Below are positions 1 through 11,659 of a DNA stretch of 64,000 nt, piece by piece. The DNA is from Ditylenchus dipsaci. Taxonomy: Eukaryota > Nematoda > Chromadorea > Rhabditida > Anguinidae. The stretch is from positions 496,001 to 560,000 of the forward strand of contig SADC01001287.1 in the NCBI GenBank assembly GCA_004194705.1, read 5' to 3'. Below the pieces are notes generated by a model that was not told the DNA's origin, ran no database searches, and was given only the letters and a program-made list of their open reading frames with translations. The position numbers and the translations under genes are program-made. How positions within the stretch are numbered: position 1 is the first letter of the stretch; every line of letters starts with the position of its first letter.

Positions 1-88
1 GACATTTATCCGCGCTCAAAAATAACTGATATTCAACACAGCTCTTCAATTAAAACAAAAAATACACTGAATAAAAAATTCTTTAAAG

Positions 89-365
89 GGCTAGGAGAAG
101 ATTGCAATAAGCGAAAGTTGCCAAAAACGAAAATTGCGCCATTGGAAATAGCGCCACAATTGTGATCGTTTTACTCGTTCGACATGCTATATGCTCATTT
201 TGCAGAAAATGATATGGGAGTGATATAAAATCAAAGTAAAAAGCTTTACCGAATAAGGACTCTCGTTTTGGCCGATTTTGCTGGCGCAGTTTTTGTTCAT
301 GGCAATTTTCGTTGTAGTAAAACATTCATTTGGAAATTTTCGTTCGGCGCAATCTTCTCCTAGCC
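89..365. mobile_element. MITE with 17-bp terminal inverted repeats
   Basis: The left end GGCTAGGAGAAGATTGC is matched in reverse complement by GCGCAATCTTCTCCTAGCC at the right end. The inner arms (AAAACGAAAATTGCG and AAATTTTCGTTCGGCGC) continue the pairing. The length is 277 bp and I see no coding capacity. The superfamily is not evident because no clear target duplication is visible. Confidence 0.6.
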
Positions 366-1005
366 AATAATTTAAACACACATAAGATCGCTTATACATA
401 AACATAGATCATCCCTAAGCTTACTCTTATTTCCCTTTTCACCTGAGGCCTGCTTTTTCTTCTAAAGTCATTAGACAAGTGATGAATAATGGGCCATTTT
501 CTTAGTAGTCTGTTAGAAGTATGGATGTGTTTAGCAATCAATATATCTGCCACATTGATTTGGTCCTAATAATGATGATGAAGTGAGTGTAACAGAGGTG
601 CTTTTATTTGTGGATAAGCAAGCTACTACTACTAGTCGGTCACTCTAATTTAGCCAAAGAAACACTTAATATAAAAAGCAATGGACATTTGAGATGAGTG
701 CTTTGATAAAAAAGAATAAATAACCAGACCGAAATTTTGGTGTTGTTAATACTATTATGATTAGATGCTTAAAATTGAGCAACACATAGAATTCTAAAAT
801 TTGGTGACGTGCCCAATAATGAATGCTGGTCAAATGTGTTTGGGGAGCAATAATGTTAACCAGTTTTTGTATGCATACAAACAGAAATAAATACAAGGTC
901 TATAAGGTAGTCTAGATAATACAAAAAATTATGGCTATAATATCGAATTTTAACACCCCCACTCCTCCCCGACAGCGCGAAATTCACTTTTTTTCAAGGG
1001 AGAGA
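366..1005. other. Intergenic, no gene seen
   Basis: AT-rich sequence with only short chance reading frames. No splice-consistent coding exon, RNA gene or repeat pair was recognised here. Confidence 0.5.
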
Positions 1006-1008
1006 AGG

Positions 1009-1269
1009 CGTCAAATGTGGATTCTCGTGCTTTGAGTAGGCACGGAAATACTTTTTTATGAGGAATAAAAAAAGTCTTGATTTCACTCGGTCCCCTAAGG
1101 TAAAAAATCTAGACAAATTAAAAAAAGAATAAGGGCTGTATAGGAAAGGGAAGGTACGAAAAATGGAAACTAACCTGAGAGAATGGTCTACTAGCAAAAA
1201 CAAGAACATTTTTTTAATAACCAAAGTATTTCCGTGCCTTTTCAGAGCACGAGAATCAATATTTGACGG
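1009..1269. mobile_element. Palindromic MITE-like element
   Basis: The left arm (TTCTCGTGC, then GCACGGAAATAC) is repeated in reverse complement on the right (GTATTTCCGTGCC, then GCACGAGAA), closing with CGTCAAAT against ATTTGACG. A block starting GGTACGAAAAATGG inside the element recurs as a direct repeat at 1391-1447. Non-coding. Confidence 0.55.
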
Positions 1270-1449
1270 GTCCCGAGAAAGAGTAAATTATGTGCTGTCT
1301 GGGTGGGGGTGGGCGCTGTTAGTTGGAGATCTATAGTGTTACCTAAATTAAAGTCTACGCTTGATATAACGCAAACATTCGTTCCCGCCTAGGGTACGAA
1401 AAATGGCCATTAGCCTTAGAGAATTGTCCACTAGCAAAAACAAGAGCAC

Positions 1450-2051
1450 CCCCTAAGGTAAAAAATATACCCTCTTTTTTTTTAAAAGGTACCGTTTTAT
1501 TAATCGGATTAAATCCCAACTCTAAGTTTGATAAAAACTAGCTCCTAATTTATCAGTTCCACCAGTTTTTAAGAAATAATTTTTATACAAGGATGAAGGA
1601 TAATAATTGGCAAAAGACTCTTACAATGTAGGAAAAAGATTAAACTTTAGGCGAGAAGAAACATTTCACACTTTATTCATGGCTATGTTTAGCTGTCTCA
1701 CTAAAACTGTAGAGTAAATTGATTTCAGTTAGTTTTCACAACTGATAATAGCTAACAATCATTGCTGCTAAATATGATAAAGATTAGATAAGTGAGCAAA
1801 AAGTTATCTTAAATGTGTCCCCATGCAATCAATATAAGAGCAAGCAAACAAATTCAGTTTCAAAATATTTGGTTTGAATTGCCGCAAAATTGCGCACTCC
1901 TTTTTGTGTACTGCCAGTTGAACAGTTCTCTAACTCTAATATTGGATTTTGCTGCAAAAAATTTCGACTTTTTATATTTTATATAACTATTAATTTTGTG
2001 GCAAATTAAACTTTTTATTTCAGTTTCTCTGCTTAGTGTAGCTGGAAGAAA
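1450..2051. other. Intergenic, no gene seen
   Basis: AT-rich. The only feature noted is a pyrimidine tract and AG near 2020 that would serve as a splice acceptor for the small exon that follows. Confidence 0.4.
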
Positions 2052-2118
2052 ATGAGTGTAAACAATGTGTCAATCTATACTCCTTTTTTCCTGAATCCCA
2101 AGCCAAACCGAATAATAG
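2052..2118 (+). CDS. Possible first coding exon, unassigned
   Basis: A TTTATTTCAG acceptor is followed by a short leader, an ATG at 2052 and an open frame of 22 codons (start MSVNNVSIYTPFF, end NPKPNRII) that stops in phase 1 at a GTATTT donor. The shape is that of a first coding exon. It could belong to the coiled-coil gene that becomes recognisable at 3850, but the phase does not join directly to that exon (phase 2 is needed), so an intermediate exon or a base error would be required. I do not recognise the peptide. Confidence 0.3.
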
Positions 2119-2797
2119 GTATTTTTGAATATTTTTTAGATTCAATAATTTTTTATTTTAATATTAGTTATGTCATAAAGTTTTTACGTCTCCGCTTAGA
2201 TTCCTTTGTTGTAATTTTGACCGCTTGAGTAGAACATTCAGCCAGCGCATTTCTTTTTTGCTTTTTCTGTTAGTTATTCTTTTCAAAGCAAATTAACAGT
2301 AAACTGGCTGGATGCTGAACTTGAATGGACAAAATAATAAAATGAAGACAAAGGCAGAAACGTTCAAACTTATGATAAAACATAATATTTTACAACCATT
2401 TTTGGTGTCAAACAGTTACAATTTCCCTTTTCACAGTTTAAAAAAATATTGTTGAAGTTAACTGCGTATCGTATTTACTTTAAATATTTATAAAACGAGA
2501 CTGCTAAATAATAGAAGCACAGTCTCTAATAGACGCGCACAGCCACCCTACCCCCCCCCCACACCTATTTTTTACTAAGATTTCAGAGTTAGGGCCATTT
2601 TTGATTAAAAATTTTAAGATTTTTAGGTTAAGTTAACGTTTGGAAGCTAACTGTTGCATAGTCAACCATAGATAATAACATAGTGTCTAAAGCCTGGCTC
2701 ACTATGGACAGGTGCAGATAAAAAAAATTAGAGTTCATTACGTTAATTTCATTTCAAGCCGGTGCGAGCTTTTTGGGAATGCATTAGAGTTGTAGAA

Positions 2798-2960
2798 ATT
2801 CCCGGAAATATAGAAAACCCGGGAATATTCCCGGGAATATTCCCGGGAACATTAGGAATATTCCGGGAATATTCCCAATATAGGGGAAATTACCGGGAAA
2901 CCCGGGAATATTCCCAATGTTCCCGGGAATATTCCCGGAAATATTCCCGGGAATATTCCC
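2798..2960. repeat. GGGAATATTCCC tandem palindromic repeat
   Basis: About ten overlapping copies of the self-complementary 12-mer GGGAATATTCCC and near variants lie in 160 bp. The open frames on both strands here are a consequence of the repeat and not genes. Confidence 0.85.
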
Positions 2961-3454
2961 ATTGTACAACCCTAGAATGCATACATATGGGAATCGAACT
3001 TCTGCAGAATAAAAAGTTAGATCAGAATCACAGAATTTCTCCGTTTTTGGTAGCCCCTAACTTTCAGGCCATTTTTGCCATTCTATTCTGCGCCATGTTT
3101 TACAGGAATAATTAAGTGCTTATTAGTTGACTGTAAAAATCAATGAAATTTCATTACAAGGTTGTTATTTTTGTAAAATTTAAGCCAGAAGACGACCCAA
3201 CACCGCTGTCCCTACCACTTATCACTTAGAAGATAACGATAAAAAGGCTAAAACTCGGTTAGAATTTTTATTTGAAAAAGTTATTACTGTAAGATGGAAA
3301 AAAGAATTTTAGGCGCCCGAATCCAGCTAACGGTAACGGAGAATGCTTGTACATACCAGTGGAAGGAATTAACACTCTTAGCAACTCTCAGCAATCCCAT
3401 CATCCTTATTTTGTGAGGTAACTGTGTATATATTAATTGTCTTGATCATAGTTG

Positions 3455-3800
3455 CACGGGCGCCGGCTTGGCGCTGCACAAATTTGAGCTTCGAAAGGGG
3501 TTTTGAGTTCGTAAGGTCAGCGCCACCGCCCATTTTGTAACAAAAAGATTTTTCGCCTTGAGTTTACATTTTGCGAAAATTCTTTAATACTTGCTCAAAA
3601 TAACAATTTTCTTCATCTTTTTAACATTTTTTAAAGAAATCAGTTATTTCTGAGCAAGCTTTTAGGAAATTTAAAAAAATTGTTAAATTTTTAATGCCGG
3701 CGCAACAGTAGCGCCCTCAAAATTCAGTTGAAACTTTATTGGTTTTCGGCGCTGGCGCCAAAAACTTTTCACAGACGGCGCCGGATTTTTGGCAGTGAAA
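3455..3800. repeat. GGCGCC-rich dispersed repeat
   Basis: It begins TTGCACGGGCGCCGGC and holds several GGCGCC, GGCGCTGGCGCC and GGCGCCGG clusters in AT-rich DNA. The same opening, TTGCACGGGCGCC, recurs near 41668, so this is one dispersed family. Probably a non-autonomous element; the ends are unclear. Confidence 0.5.
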
Positions 3801-3868
3801 CCATGGTCTTGATAGATGTAGAATAAAATTCAATCGTTTTTGTTCACAGACGCATCCAACCCAGAGAC

Positions 3869-6800
3869 ATGCTCGAAAGTTCAGTAGCTTTGCAGACTCG
3901 CAGCAAAAGACAGCGCACAAATCCAGATCACCACAGCCTAAGTCAGCAACAAAAATGCCATGCACTACAAGACCAGCAACAAGTAGTTGACGACGAAAGT
4001 GGTGGGTTATTATTGTGAATTTTTAGTTTTTTTTCCCTAAGAAATAACTCTTGATTAGGTTTGCAAGGAGTGGCGGCCGAAGTAGAAGTGAATGTGTAAG
4101 GTTTAGATTGCTACCATTAACTTTTCACGGCGACATATTTTCAGGGAAGATGATCCAATGTGAGTTTTTTTGGAAATAGTAAAATTTTTTTTGGTCAATA
4201 TTTTATTCTCGAATTATTCTCTAACTTTTGGTTAAATATTTAAATTTTTCATTTCAAGACTTACCGATAAAAAAAATCAAAAACCTTGGTAAAAATTGCA
4301 AAAATTTAGATTTTCCCATCGATCCATGTAAAATATTTTACAAAAAAGTGGTTTTTAATCGGATATTGAAAAAATTTTGTATCATTCAATTAATTATAAG
4401 CTAATTATGTACAACAGGGGGGCCCCTATGTGAAGCCTCGTGCTTAGGCTAAGGCAAGTGTAGGTTGGTATTGATTTACCATAACACCACCCCTCCAAAA
4501 GTGCATTGGAGTAAGGTCGGGAGACCGAGCAGGCCAGGGATAATGTCCCGAGCCGCGACCCATCCATCTCATAGGAAAATGGAAGAAGTGCTGAGACAAG
4601 ATGGGAGATTTGGTTGTGTAATTGTTGAAATCACTGATTTTGTTAAAATGGCCTTATCTCAGCGGGATGTGGACGAAATGATTCCATCATTTTTTTTAAA
4701 CTAAATGGTAAAGATAGGGTTTTCGAATGAGCTGTCGCTAAAAAAAATGAGCGCGTATTTGAAAAGTTATGGACAAAACAAATGTGTCAGAAAAAGTTTG
4801 ATCACCCTGTACATAAGTGCCAATTATAAAAGCAGCGAAAACAATGAAATATAATATTTTATTTCAATATAATTTTTAATATAATTTTTTTTAGAAAAAT
4901 ACAAAAATTTTGACGTTTTACGGCAAAAAAATTTGAATATAATATCGGTAAACTGAAAATATAAAAATTTTAAAATTCTACCAAAAAGGTATGCTTTTAA
5001 AAGACCTAATTTGTTGAGCAACCTAATACTTCACAGGAACTTGATTTTTTCAAATTGCTTTCGTTTAATATTGTGTTATTTGCAAGTAGTATTAGAATTA
5101 GTTTTATTAAGTGATTCTCCACCAGTCATGAAAATGGTTCACATGCAGAAAAATCTGGAGATCACCATGCTGACGACGCTAAAACTTTTGATCTGGATCA
5201 GTGTTTTGATGTAAATGAGTTGCGAAGTCGTCTCTCAGCTGCCTATCACAAAATTGAACAGTAATATTTGTTGTGAATGATATGTGAATAATACAATTTT
5301 TTGCGTTTTAGATTGGAGCACACTAATGTCAATTATCAAAGGTTTTTTCTTGTTCAATATATAGCGGTACGATCATTTGAAAAACACAGGTTTTTAAGGT
5401 GCAAGCAGGAAAACTACTATCTAAAAAATGAACTGGCCAAAAGCGAGAATCGGTAGCCTTTAAATATTTTAGGTTTTTTAACTAATGTTGTTTAGTTCTA
5501 TTCAAATAGAAGCTGTTGTGCTGGAAAAGAATATGAGGTTAATATACGTTTATATGATGCAATAACTTTACAGCAAATGTGACGCCATCCTATTTTCAAA
5601 AACCTTTTTCTCAAAAAAGACATTTGAATTACAGGGTGTGTCAAAATTACGTTAACATTTAAGAAAAAATCGGGCAGCATAACACCGTAGCGACCCGTTC
5701 CCGAATTTTTGGGTGGCAAGCCCCGGAAACGTTCATAATATAGCGCTTATAAGACGGGAGCAGAAATCTTTATTCACTACTAAACACATCTTTCACATGA
5801 AGTCACAAATAATAACAGCAAACATGACAACAGAGAAGGATAACTACAATGGATTTTTGGTGACACCAGTTTTTTCCGATCGACGAACCACATTGCTGAT
5901 TGTTTGCCTTGCCACTCGGAACAGCTGACCAATTCGCGCGAATCTAAGACCTTGATGACGAAGAAGGACGAAATCGGCGCGTAGTTCCCCTCCCTTGACT
6001 GCAGCAATATCTGCAAAATTAATAGAAATTAATTTGATGAACCGACTCGCACGTAAAATATTAAAAAGAGAGCGCCAGAAATTAAATTTAATAGATAAAC
6101 TCGAAGACCATCAAGCAAATGGGACGCAAGTGAGAAAACGAGCAAAAAAACAAGCCTATCAAACAAATAAACGAAAAAGAAAAACTGAAATTTGAAGAAA
6201 ATATTGAGTTTGAAAATGTTAACGTAATTTTGAGACACCCTGTATATTATATAAGTTTCTAAATTGAAAAGTTTCATAACATAAAGTCTAAACTCGGTGT
6301 AACGCCATTTCTTAGAACCGATTATTAGATGACGTTTTTTCGAATTATTGGATTAATTCTTGCATTTTGCCTTTATTCTTGGATCAAGTCTTGCGTTTTG
6401 CCTTAATTTTTAATATGTTCTGCCTCAATTCTTGGGCGGCGAACCATATCGATCTCAAGGGGTCGCCATATTGACGGTTGACCAGTAAATATAAAATATA
6501 AATTCGTTCAGTACTCTCGATAACACCCGGGACCAGCCATTGGCAGTGTTATATCGAGAGTAAAGTGTACACGATTACAAATCGTAAAAAACTGGACACC
6601 TGGACAAACTGGATCGAAAGATCGAAGCTTCGATAACTTGACCAACCTAAAAATTAAAGTTTCTTTTTTAGATTAAAACAGCTGCTGAGAGAAAACATAG
6701 CTCAAAGTGCCAGGTAGACATTGTTATTGAGACAAAAACATAATTTAAAAAGCCATTTTTTTAGACTAAAGCGTATTCAAAGCGAATGTAAGTTTTGTAA

Positions 6801-6888
6801 TTTGGAATCCTGAAGTTAGAAAATTATTGAATTTTTAGTTGGAGTGGACGCAGTCAAAGAAATTTTCAGCAACCAAGAAAAGCTTTAA
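3869..6888 (+). CDS. Coiled-coil protein, unidentified, multi-exon
   Basis: Spliced model: 3869-4001, 4059-4095, 4145-4159, 5126-5260, 5312-5341, 5399-5452, 5496-5537, 6672-6713, 6765-6787, 6839-6888. Every junction is GT-AG and all phases agree, ending in TAA. Several introns are only 43-57 bp. The N-terminal part is basic (RSKRQR, a possible nuclear signal), then acidic (VDDESG, VEDDP). The C-terminal half is a long heptad-rich helix containing ELRSRLSAAYHKIEQLE, QENYYLKNELAK and LKQLLRENIAQSARLKRIQ. A dimerising nuclear coiled-coil protein is a reasonable inference, but I do not recognise the family. The exon at 3850 has an acceptor just before it, so translation may start further upstream (see the exon at 2052). 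The intron at 5538-6671 holds a Tc1-like element. AATAAA follows at 6993. Confidence 0.7.
4160..5125. other. Intron of the coiled-coil gene with repeat-like insert
   Basis: It contains an open frame at about 4465-4704 (contains KVHWSKVGRPSRPG) in repeat-like sequence between an AACAGGGGGGCC motif near 4415 and CACCCTGTA near 4804, which resembles Tc1/mariner-type ends. The frame may be a transposon remnant. No assignable function. The last 300 bp are plain AT-rich DNA. Confidence 0.35.
5632..6242 (-). mobile_element. Tc1/mariner-like element, deleted
   Basis: Terminal inverted repeats of about 30 bp start CAGGGTGTGTCAAAATTACG on the left and end CGTAATTTTGAGACACCCTG on the right. TA flanks both ends (5630-5631, 6243-6244), the target site typical of this superfamily. 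On the minus strand at about 5990-5830 the frame contains ARIGQLFRVARQTISNVVRR, a helix-turn-helix of the kind found at the N-terminus of Tc1-type transposases. At 611 bp it lacks a catalytic DDE domain. It lies inside an intron of the coiled-coil gene. Confidence 0.75.
6514..6560. mobile_element. Tiny TA-flanked inverted repeat, pogo-like
   Basis: CTCTCGATAACAC and GTGTTATATCGAGAG form the ends, with TA on both sides. The interior holds GGGACC, the complement of the GGTCCC block seen in the pogo-like termini elsewhere in the window. It lies in an intron of the coiled-coil gene. Confidence 0.45.
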
Positions 6889-6992
6889 TTCATTTGCCAG
6901 ACTTTTACAGCTACTGTTTTATAAGAGAATACAAGTAGATGTAATGTACTTTCACAAAAAATATTTTATTGTGTCCTATAAATAGCTGTATC

Positions 6993-6998
6993 AATAAA
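6993..6998 (+). terminator. Poly(A) signal AATAAA of the coiled-coil gene
   Basis: Canonical AATAAA about 105 bp downstream of the TAA stop at 6886-6888. Confidence 0.6.
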
Positions 6999-6999
6999 G

Positions 7000-7597
7000 A
7001 GTTCAACCAAAATGTCTTTTTTTAATCTTTGTAAACACTTATTTTATCATTGAATAATGAATAATACCTAGTAAAAATGCAATAGAAGTTGATTTCAAAT
7101 GGCAATGTCTCTTGATTAAAAAATACATGCTCTTGCGTTACGCAGGGATTTCTTTTCTTTCTCGGCAAATTTTTACATTCGCTCTCGTCTATATTTTTCT
7201 GTTTTTCTTTTAGTTTTTAAAATAGAATAAGATCATGAATAACAAATTCGACGCTAAACAAGGAGAAAATGAATGATTCGAAAAAATTTGCTGGTGCCCG
7301 CTTTAACCTTTTTGAAAAGCGGCATGCACCTTCAAAAAAGCAGTTTCAAATTTTAAAATGCATGCGCCACCAATAATAGCCGATTTATCAAATTTAAATT
7401 TCAATACATCGAATAGTTGATTTAAATGTAAATTGGCATTGTCAGACTGTACAAGGTATCTGACCTCTTTAATTCTTGCAACTTGCACAAGCGCCTTTTT
7501 TTAAAATGGCACCAAGATTTTTCGTTAATTAATATATAAAATTTAAATTTCAAATGCAAATAAGTAATGTGTTAAAAAGAGAGTGAACAATTATGTA
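7000..7597. other. Intergenic, no gene seen
   Basis: AT-rich sequence with no supported exon or repeat structure, ending at the 8-bp target duplication GTTCAAAG of the hAT-like element. Confidence 0.45.
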
Positions 7598-8765
7598 GTT
7601 CAAAGTAGAGATGGGCATTTGCCTAAACCCAATACCCCAATACAATATTTTTGGTCATTTTCAAACCCAATACCAATACCCAATATTTGAAAACAGACCC
7701 ACCCAATATCCCAATACAATATTTTTGGCCATTTTCTAACCCAATCCAATACCCAATATTATGACGGATCCCAATATATTGGCCCAATACCCAATAATTT
7801 TCAGAAAGCAATGACTCACTACATTTATTTACGGTTAACACAAACGCTAGTGTTCTAATATACAAATTTCAACAATGGAAGATTTTTGTTTAGAAAAATT
7901 AGACGCTCTGCTGTTTCTGGATCAAAGTTTGATCGTAGATCGTAGAGTGGATGCTTTGCAAGGTGCTTTCTGGTGAAGCAACTTTCTGGTTCTTCGTATC
8001 GTGCCGAAATAAACAATTATTTTAAAAAGTGAGATATAAAAATGGGTGGTACTTTTTTCTAGCACCAAAATACTTAATTCTAGTACCAAAATTTTCATTT
8101 TTTGAACGTTTTTCTTTTTTTCCTCACTTTGTAGGTACACTTTTGAATTTTTTTTAAATATCGTGTAGCCCTGAATCTCAGCTACTCAACAAGATATCTT
8201 TTTTCAGTAAACAAATTTAAAAAGTTGGAGATTTAGGCGTCTGAATAGAGGAACCTAGTCGAAAAAGTTACTTTATACAAAGCTCAAAATCTTCATATCT
8301 TCGAAACCTTTCACAGGAATTTGAAGTCTAGTCAGAAAGCTGAGATTCAGCGCTACACGAAAATTTATGTCCCATGGTTGAGACATAATTGGATGAATAA
8401 ATTAAGTTAAATCGATTCAAATAAATGATTGACCAATCCAGCCAATTGAATCGGTTCAAGTGGTTGAATTGACCAATCCAGCCAGTTGAATCATTCCAAT
8501 TGAATAGACTGACCAATCAAGATCTCTACAAAATCTCTAACTTTATAAAGAGTTTTTCTATGCATGTCAAATTTCGGTACTAGAAATAAGTATTTTGGTA
8601 CTAGATTTAAGTATTACCCTATGAAAATTAACATTTTTCTGTTTCAGGACTCAATACCAATACCCAATATTTTTCCCAAACCCAATCGCAATACCCAATA
8701 TTCCAAAACAGGGCCACCCAATATCCCAATACAATATTTTTGACCCAAATTGGGCCCAATACACC

Positions 8766-11603
8766 GGGTACGTGACGTTTGATCGAAAACCGTTTGATCG
8801 AAAATCCGTTTGATCGAAAACCGTTTGATCGAAAACCGTTTGATCGAAAACTGTTTGATCGAAAACCGTTTCATCGAAAGGGACGTTTCATCGAAAATAA
8901 TTTTCATATGGCAGTCAAACGGTGTATACATGATTGTCATTGCCTTCATCCCAATTTATTTATCTCTAAACGAACACTAATTTATTTACTTCTAAAAAGG
9001 CATGTTTCCATGAAAAATAGCCAGCGTACTTGTAAATGACTCTAATTTTTCTTACAACGCAATATATTTTAATTTATTGTAGCTTTCAGATGGCGTTTAA
9101 CATTGATTTCGATGAATTGGCCAGAATCATGGCTCCTTTCGGAGATGATTACAGTGAAGAAGACCTGGAGCAAACCGAACAAGTTGGAGAGCAAATAAAT
9201 CAGGTAGTTGAACAACAGGCCGAGGAGAAAATCAATCGTCAGGTAATTATTAGTTATTTTTTTGTATTCCGATCTTATTTCGTGCCCATGCTTAGGGAGC
9301 GGTGATTTCGAAAAGGGACAAGGACATTCTCACTTACGATGGCTATCAGTACTGGAACAACAAGTACTATAAGGAGAAAAACTACTGGAGGTGCATCAAA
9401 TGGAAGGATGACAATTGCCGCGCTCGTCTCCACACAAATATTGCATCAGGTCAAGTGGTCAAGCAGATCGGGAGTCACAGTTGCATAATGTCTTCCACTG
9501 CCATTCCTCTCCGTCGACTCAACCAACAAGTGAAAGTGGCCGCGACGAGTACTATGGAGGTATGATTTGATTTAAAAGTTTTTTGTTGTGCATGCTTCAG
9601 TTTCTTGATTTTAGCATCCTTCTACGATTTTCAATAGGATACTGAACAATGTGCCGGATGCAGTTCAGGCAAAGTTGGACAAGTCAGCCGTTAGAAAAGT
9701 AGTGCAGCGGAAGCGAAAGCGTGTGAACTCCGAGCCAGAGGTTCCTAACGGGATAAACTTTGCAATCTCCGAAGCTTATATGAACTACCGATGTGGATTG
9801 AATGAAGCGGAGCTATTTCTTCTAGGGGATTCGATGGATGCTGGTGCGAACAGGTAAGATTTCATATGCTGTGGTGTTACATCAAATATTGTTTTGCTTC
9901 TAGGATACTCCTATTTGGCCGTGCAAGCAATAAGAACTGGAGTGCGCAAATGGAAGTAGTGTTCATGGATGGAACGTTCAAGATCACTCCATCTCCGTTC
10001 TATCAGGTATTTTTATATTACCCACGTCACTAAAATTGTGTCTGATCTGTTTGTCTAGGTGTACGTGATTCTCGCTGAACGAGGTGGATACGTTTTTCCG
10101 GTGTTGTATGCTCTTCTGGTGGACAAATCGCAAGCAACCTACGAGCGCCTTTTCAAGATGATCAAAGAGATTTGGCCGGAGTTCAACCCAACAAGCATCA
10201 CTGTTGACTTCGAAATGGCAGTGATCAATGCAATCGAAATATGCTTTCCAGAGTCTGAACTATGGGGATGTCTTTTCCATCTGGTGCAAAATCTCAAGAA
10301 AAATCTGGCCAAACAGGGGCTTAAGATGCGATATGAGAGTGATCCCGACTTTGCCGTTCTCTGTCGTAAGATATTATTCCCACATTTTGCAAAAAAATTA
10401 GCTGTCAGTATGTTGACTTTCAGGAATGATAACGGCCATGGCTTTTGTCCCACCTGATGACTTGATGCCAGTTTTTGAGGAGCTGTGGGATTTGTTGCCG
10501 ATTGAACTCGAGCCGATTCTGATGTGGATGCAAAATAACTACATTGGTAATCATTTATCCTATAATTTCATTCCATCCTTCATAACTTCAATTGCTCAGG
10601 GACTGTGTCGAGGAGGGGTGTATTTATCGCGCCACGCTTTGCCCACTCGCTTTGGAACGTCTATGATCGCACACTCAATGGAAGTCATCGAACGAACAAT
10701 TTCGCTGAAGCCGCCAATCACAGACTTCAAGTGGAGCTAGATGTCTGCCATCCGGGGCTGTGGAAATTTATCGATGCTCTTCGAGTGGTTCAGCAAGGTC
10801 GTGATCAGAAGTACATCCAATGGCAAGCGGGGAAGCGCCCAAAAGGAAAGCGAATGAAATACGTAGAAGCCGATCGTCGAATTCTCTATACCGTGCAGGA
10901 CTACGAGAGACGGAGCACAGAAGAATTTTTAAAGGGGATTGCTAACAATTTTGAAATGGAAGGTTGAGTTTTGTTGTTTGTTCAAGTGTTATGTCGTTCA
11001 ATAAAAAAAGGCTTTGAATGTGGTAATGATCAGATGGGTGGTTTGAATAGACAAATGTTTTTAGTGAAGTTCAAAACAAATTAGTTCTCGTTCTCCTTAA
11101 CTAAAAAAGGTTCTTTAAAGGGAAACGTACCTTACGGGGACGCCTAAAAGAACAGGATTTCGTGTGCGTTAATTTTTTTACGTTTAGAGATAAAATAAAT
11201 TGGGAAACATCCTTGAGGCGAAACGGCTTCTAAGAGTTGATGTAGTGGCTGCTGATTTGAATCCAACGGGACGCATACCTTTTTTCATTAAAATTTTAAA
11301 TCTTTGAGTAGTTAGAGGTCCATATATTCATCACTAAGGTTGTTGGTGCGAACCCCTAATCAGTCTCGACTAGAGGTCCTCAATTTATGGTCCTAGTCGG
11401 TCCTAGTTGCTGAACAATGATTGGGAAATGATTGGGAATGCAAGTATATTAAGTGCCCTTGAAAAAATCATTTTCGATGAAACGTCCCTTTCGATGAAAC
11501 GGTTTTCGATCAACCGGTTTTCGATCAAACGGTTTTCGATGAAACGGTTTTCGATCAAACGGATTTTCGATCAAACGGTTTTTCGATCAAACGTCCGTGT
11601 CCC
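8766..11603 (+). mobile_element. Complete MULE with repeat-array inverted ends
   Basis: The ends begin GGGTACGTGACG on the left and, in reverse complement, GGGACACGGACG on the right. AATACACC flanks both ends (8758-8765 and 11604-11611), an 8-bp duplication extendable to 9 with one mismatch, in the range usual for Mutator-like elements. Each inverted repeat contains six or seven tandem copies of a 15-bp unit, GTTTGATCGAAAACC. The element is 2838 bp and encodes one intact transposase gene, so it looks autonomous. It sits in the repeat-rich terminal part of the hAT-like element. Confidence 0.85.
9090..10967 (+). CDS. MULE transposase with FLYWCH zinc finger
   Basis: Seven exons join in phase: 9090-9242, 9296-9559, 9615-9853, 9904-10006, 10059-10365, 10424-10546, 10600-10967 (518 residues). 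Residues 1-50 are acidic. A FLYWCH-type zinc finger follows at about residues 60-110 (YWRCIKW, then CRARLH and SHSC supply Cys and His ligands). A basic stretch, [10 protein letters not shown], comes before the transposase core. The core has the catalytic-type motifs MDGTF and VDFEMA seen in MULE transposases. The C-terminal part contains [12 protein letters not shown], also typical of the family. The frame is intact with no stop or frameshift, unlike most other reading frames here. It would bind the element's own array-type ends and mobilise it, and perhaps the related array-ended elements nearby. Confidence 0.9.
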
Positions 11604-11659
11604 AATACACCCAATACCCAATACCAATATATTGTATTGGGTCCATCTCTAGTTCAAAG

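Larger units (their letters stand above)
7606..11651. mobile_element. hAT-like element interrupted by a MULE
   Basis: The ends are TAGAGATGGGC on the left and GTCCATCTCTA on the right. The flanking octamer GTTCAAAG is present at 7598-7605 and again at 11652-11659, an exact 8-bp target duplication as made by hAT transposases. TAGAGATGGGC-type ends are typical of hAT elements. The subterminal regions consist of repeats of CCCAATAC and CCCAATATTTTTGG on both sides. Without the inserted MULE the element is about 1.2 kb and shows no hAT transposase, so it is non-autonomous. The stretch at 8390-8520 is rich in a CCAATCCAGCCAATTGAATC motif related to the array at 46.6-47.9 kb. Confidence 0.8.

Noticed and set aside
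2762..3115. 117-codon frame with repeated FPGI/EYSR motifs
   Set aside because: Produced by the GGGAATATTCCC repeat.
3869..6888. Identification of the coiled-coil gene as HEXIM or geminin
   Set aside because: The basic-acidic-coiled-coil order is suggestive, but none of the diagnostic motifs of either family that I know are present.
8779..9039. Open frame through the MULE left inverted repeat (NRLIENPFDRKPFDRK)
   Set aside because: Translation of the 15-bp tandem unit; it ends before the real transposase start at 9090.
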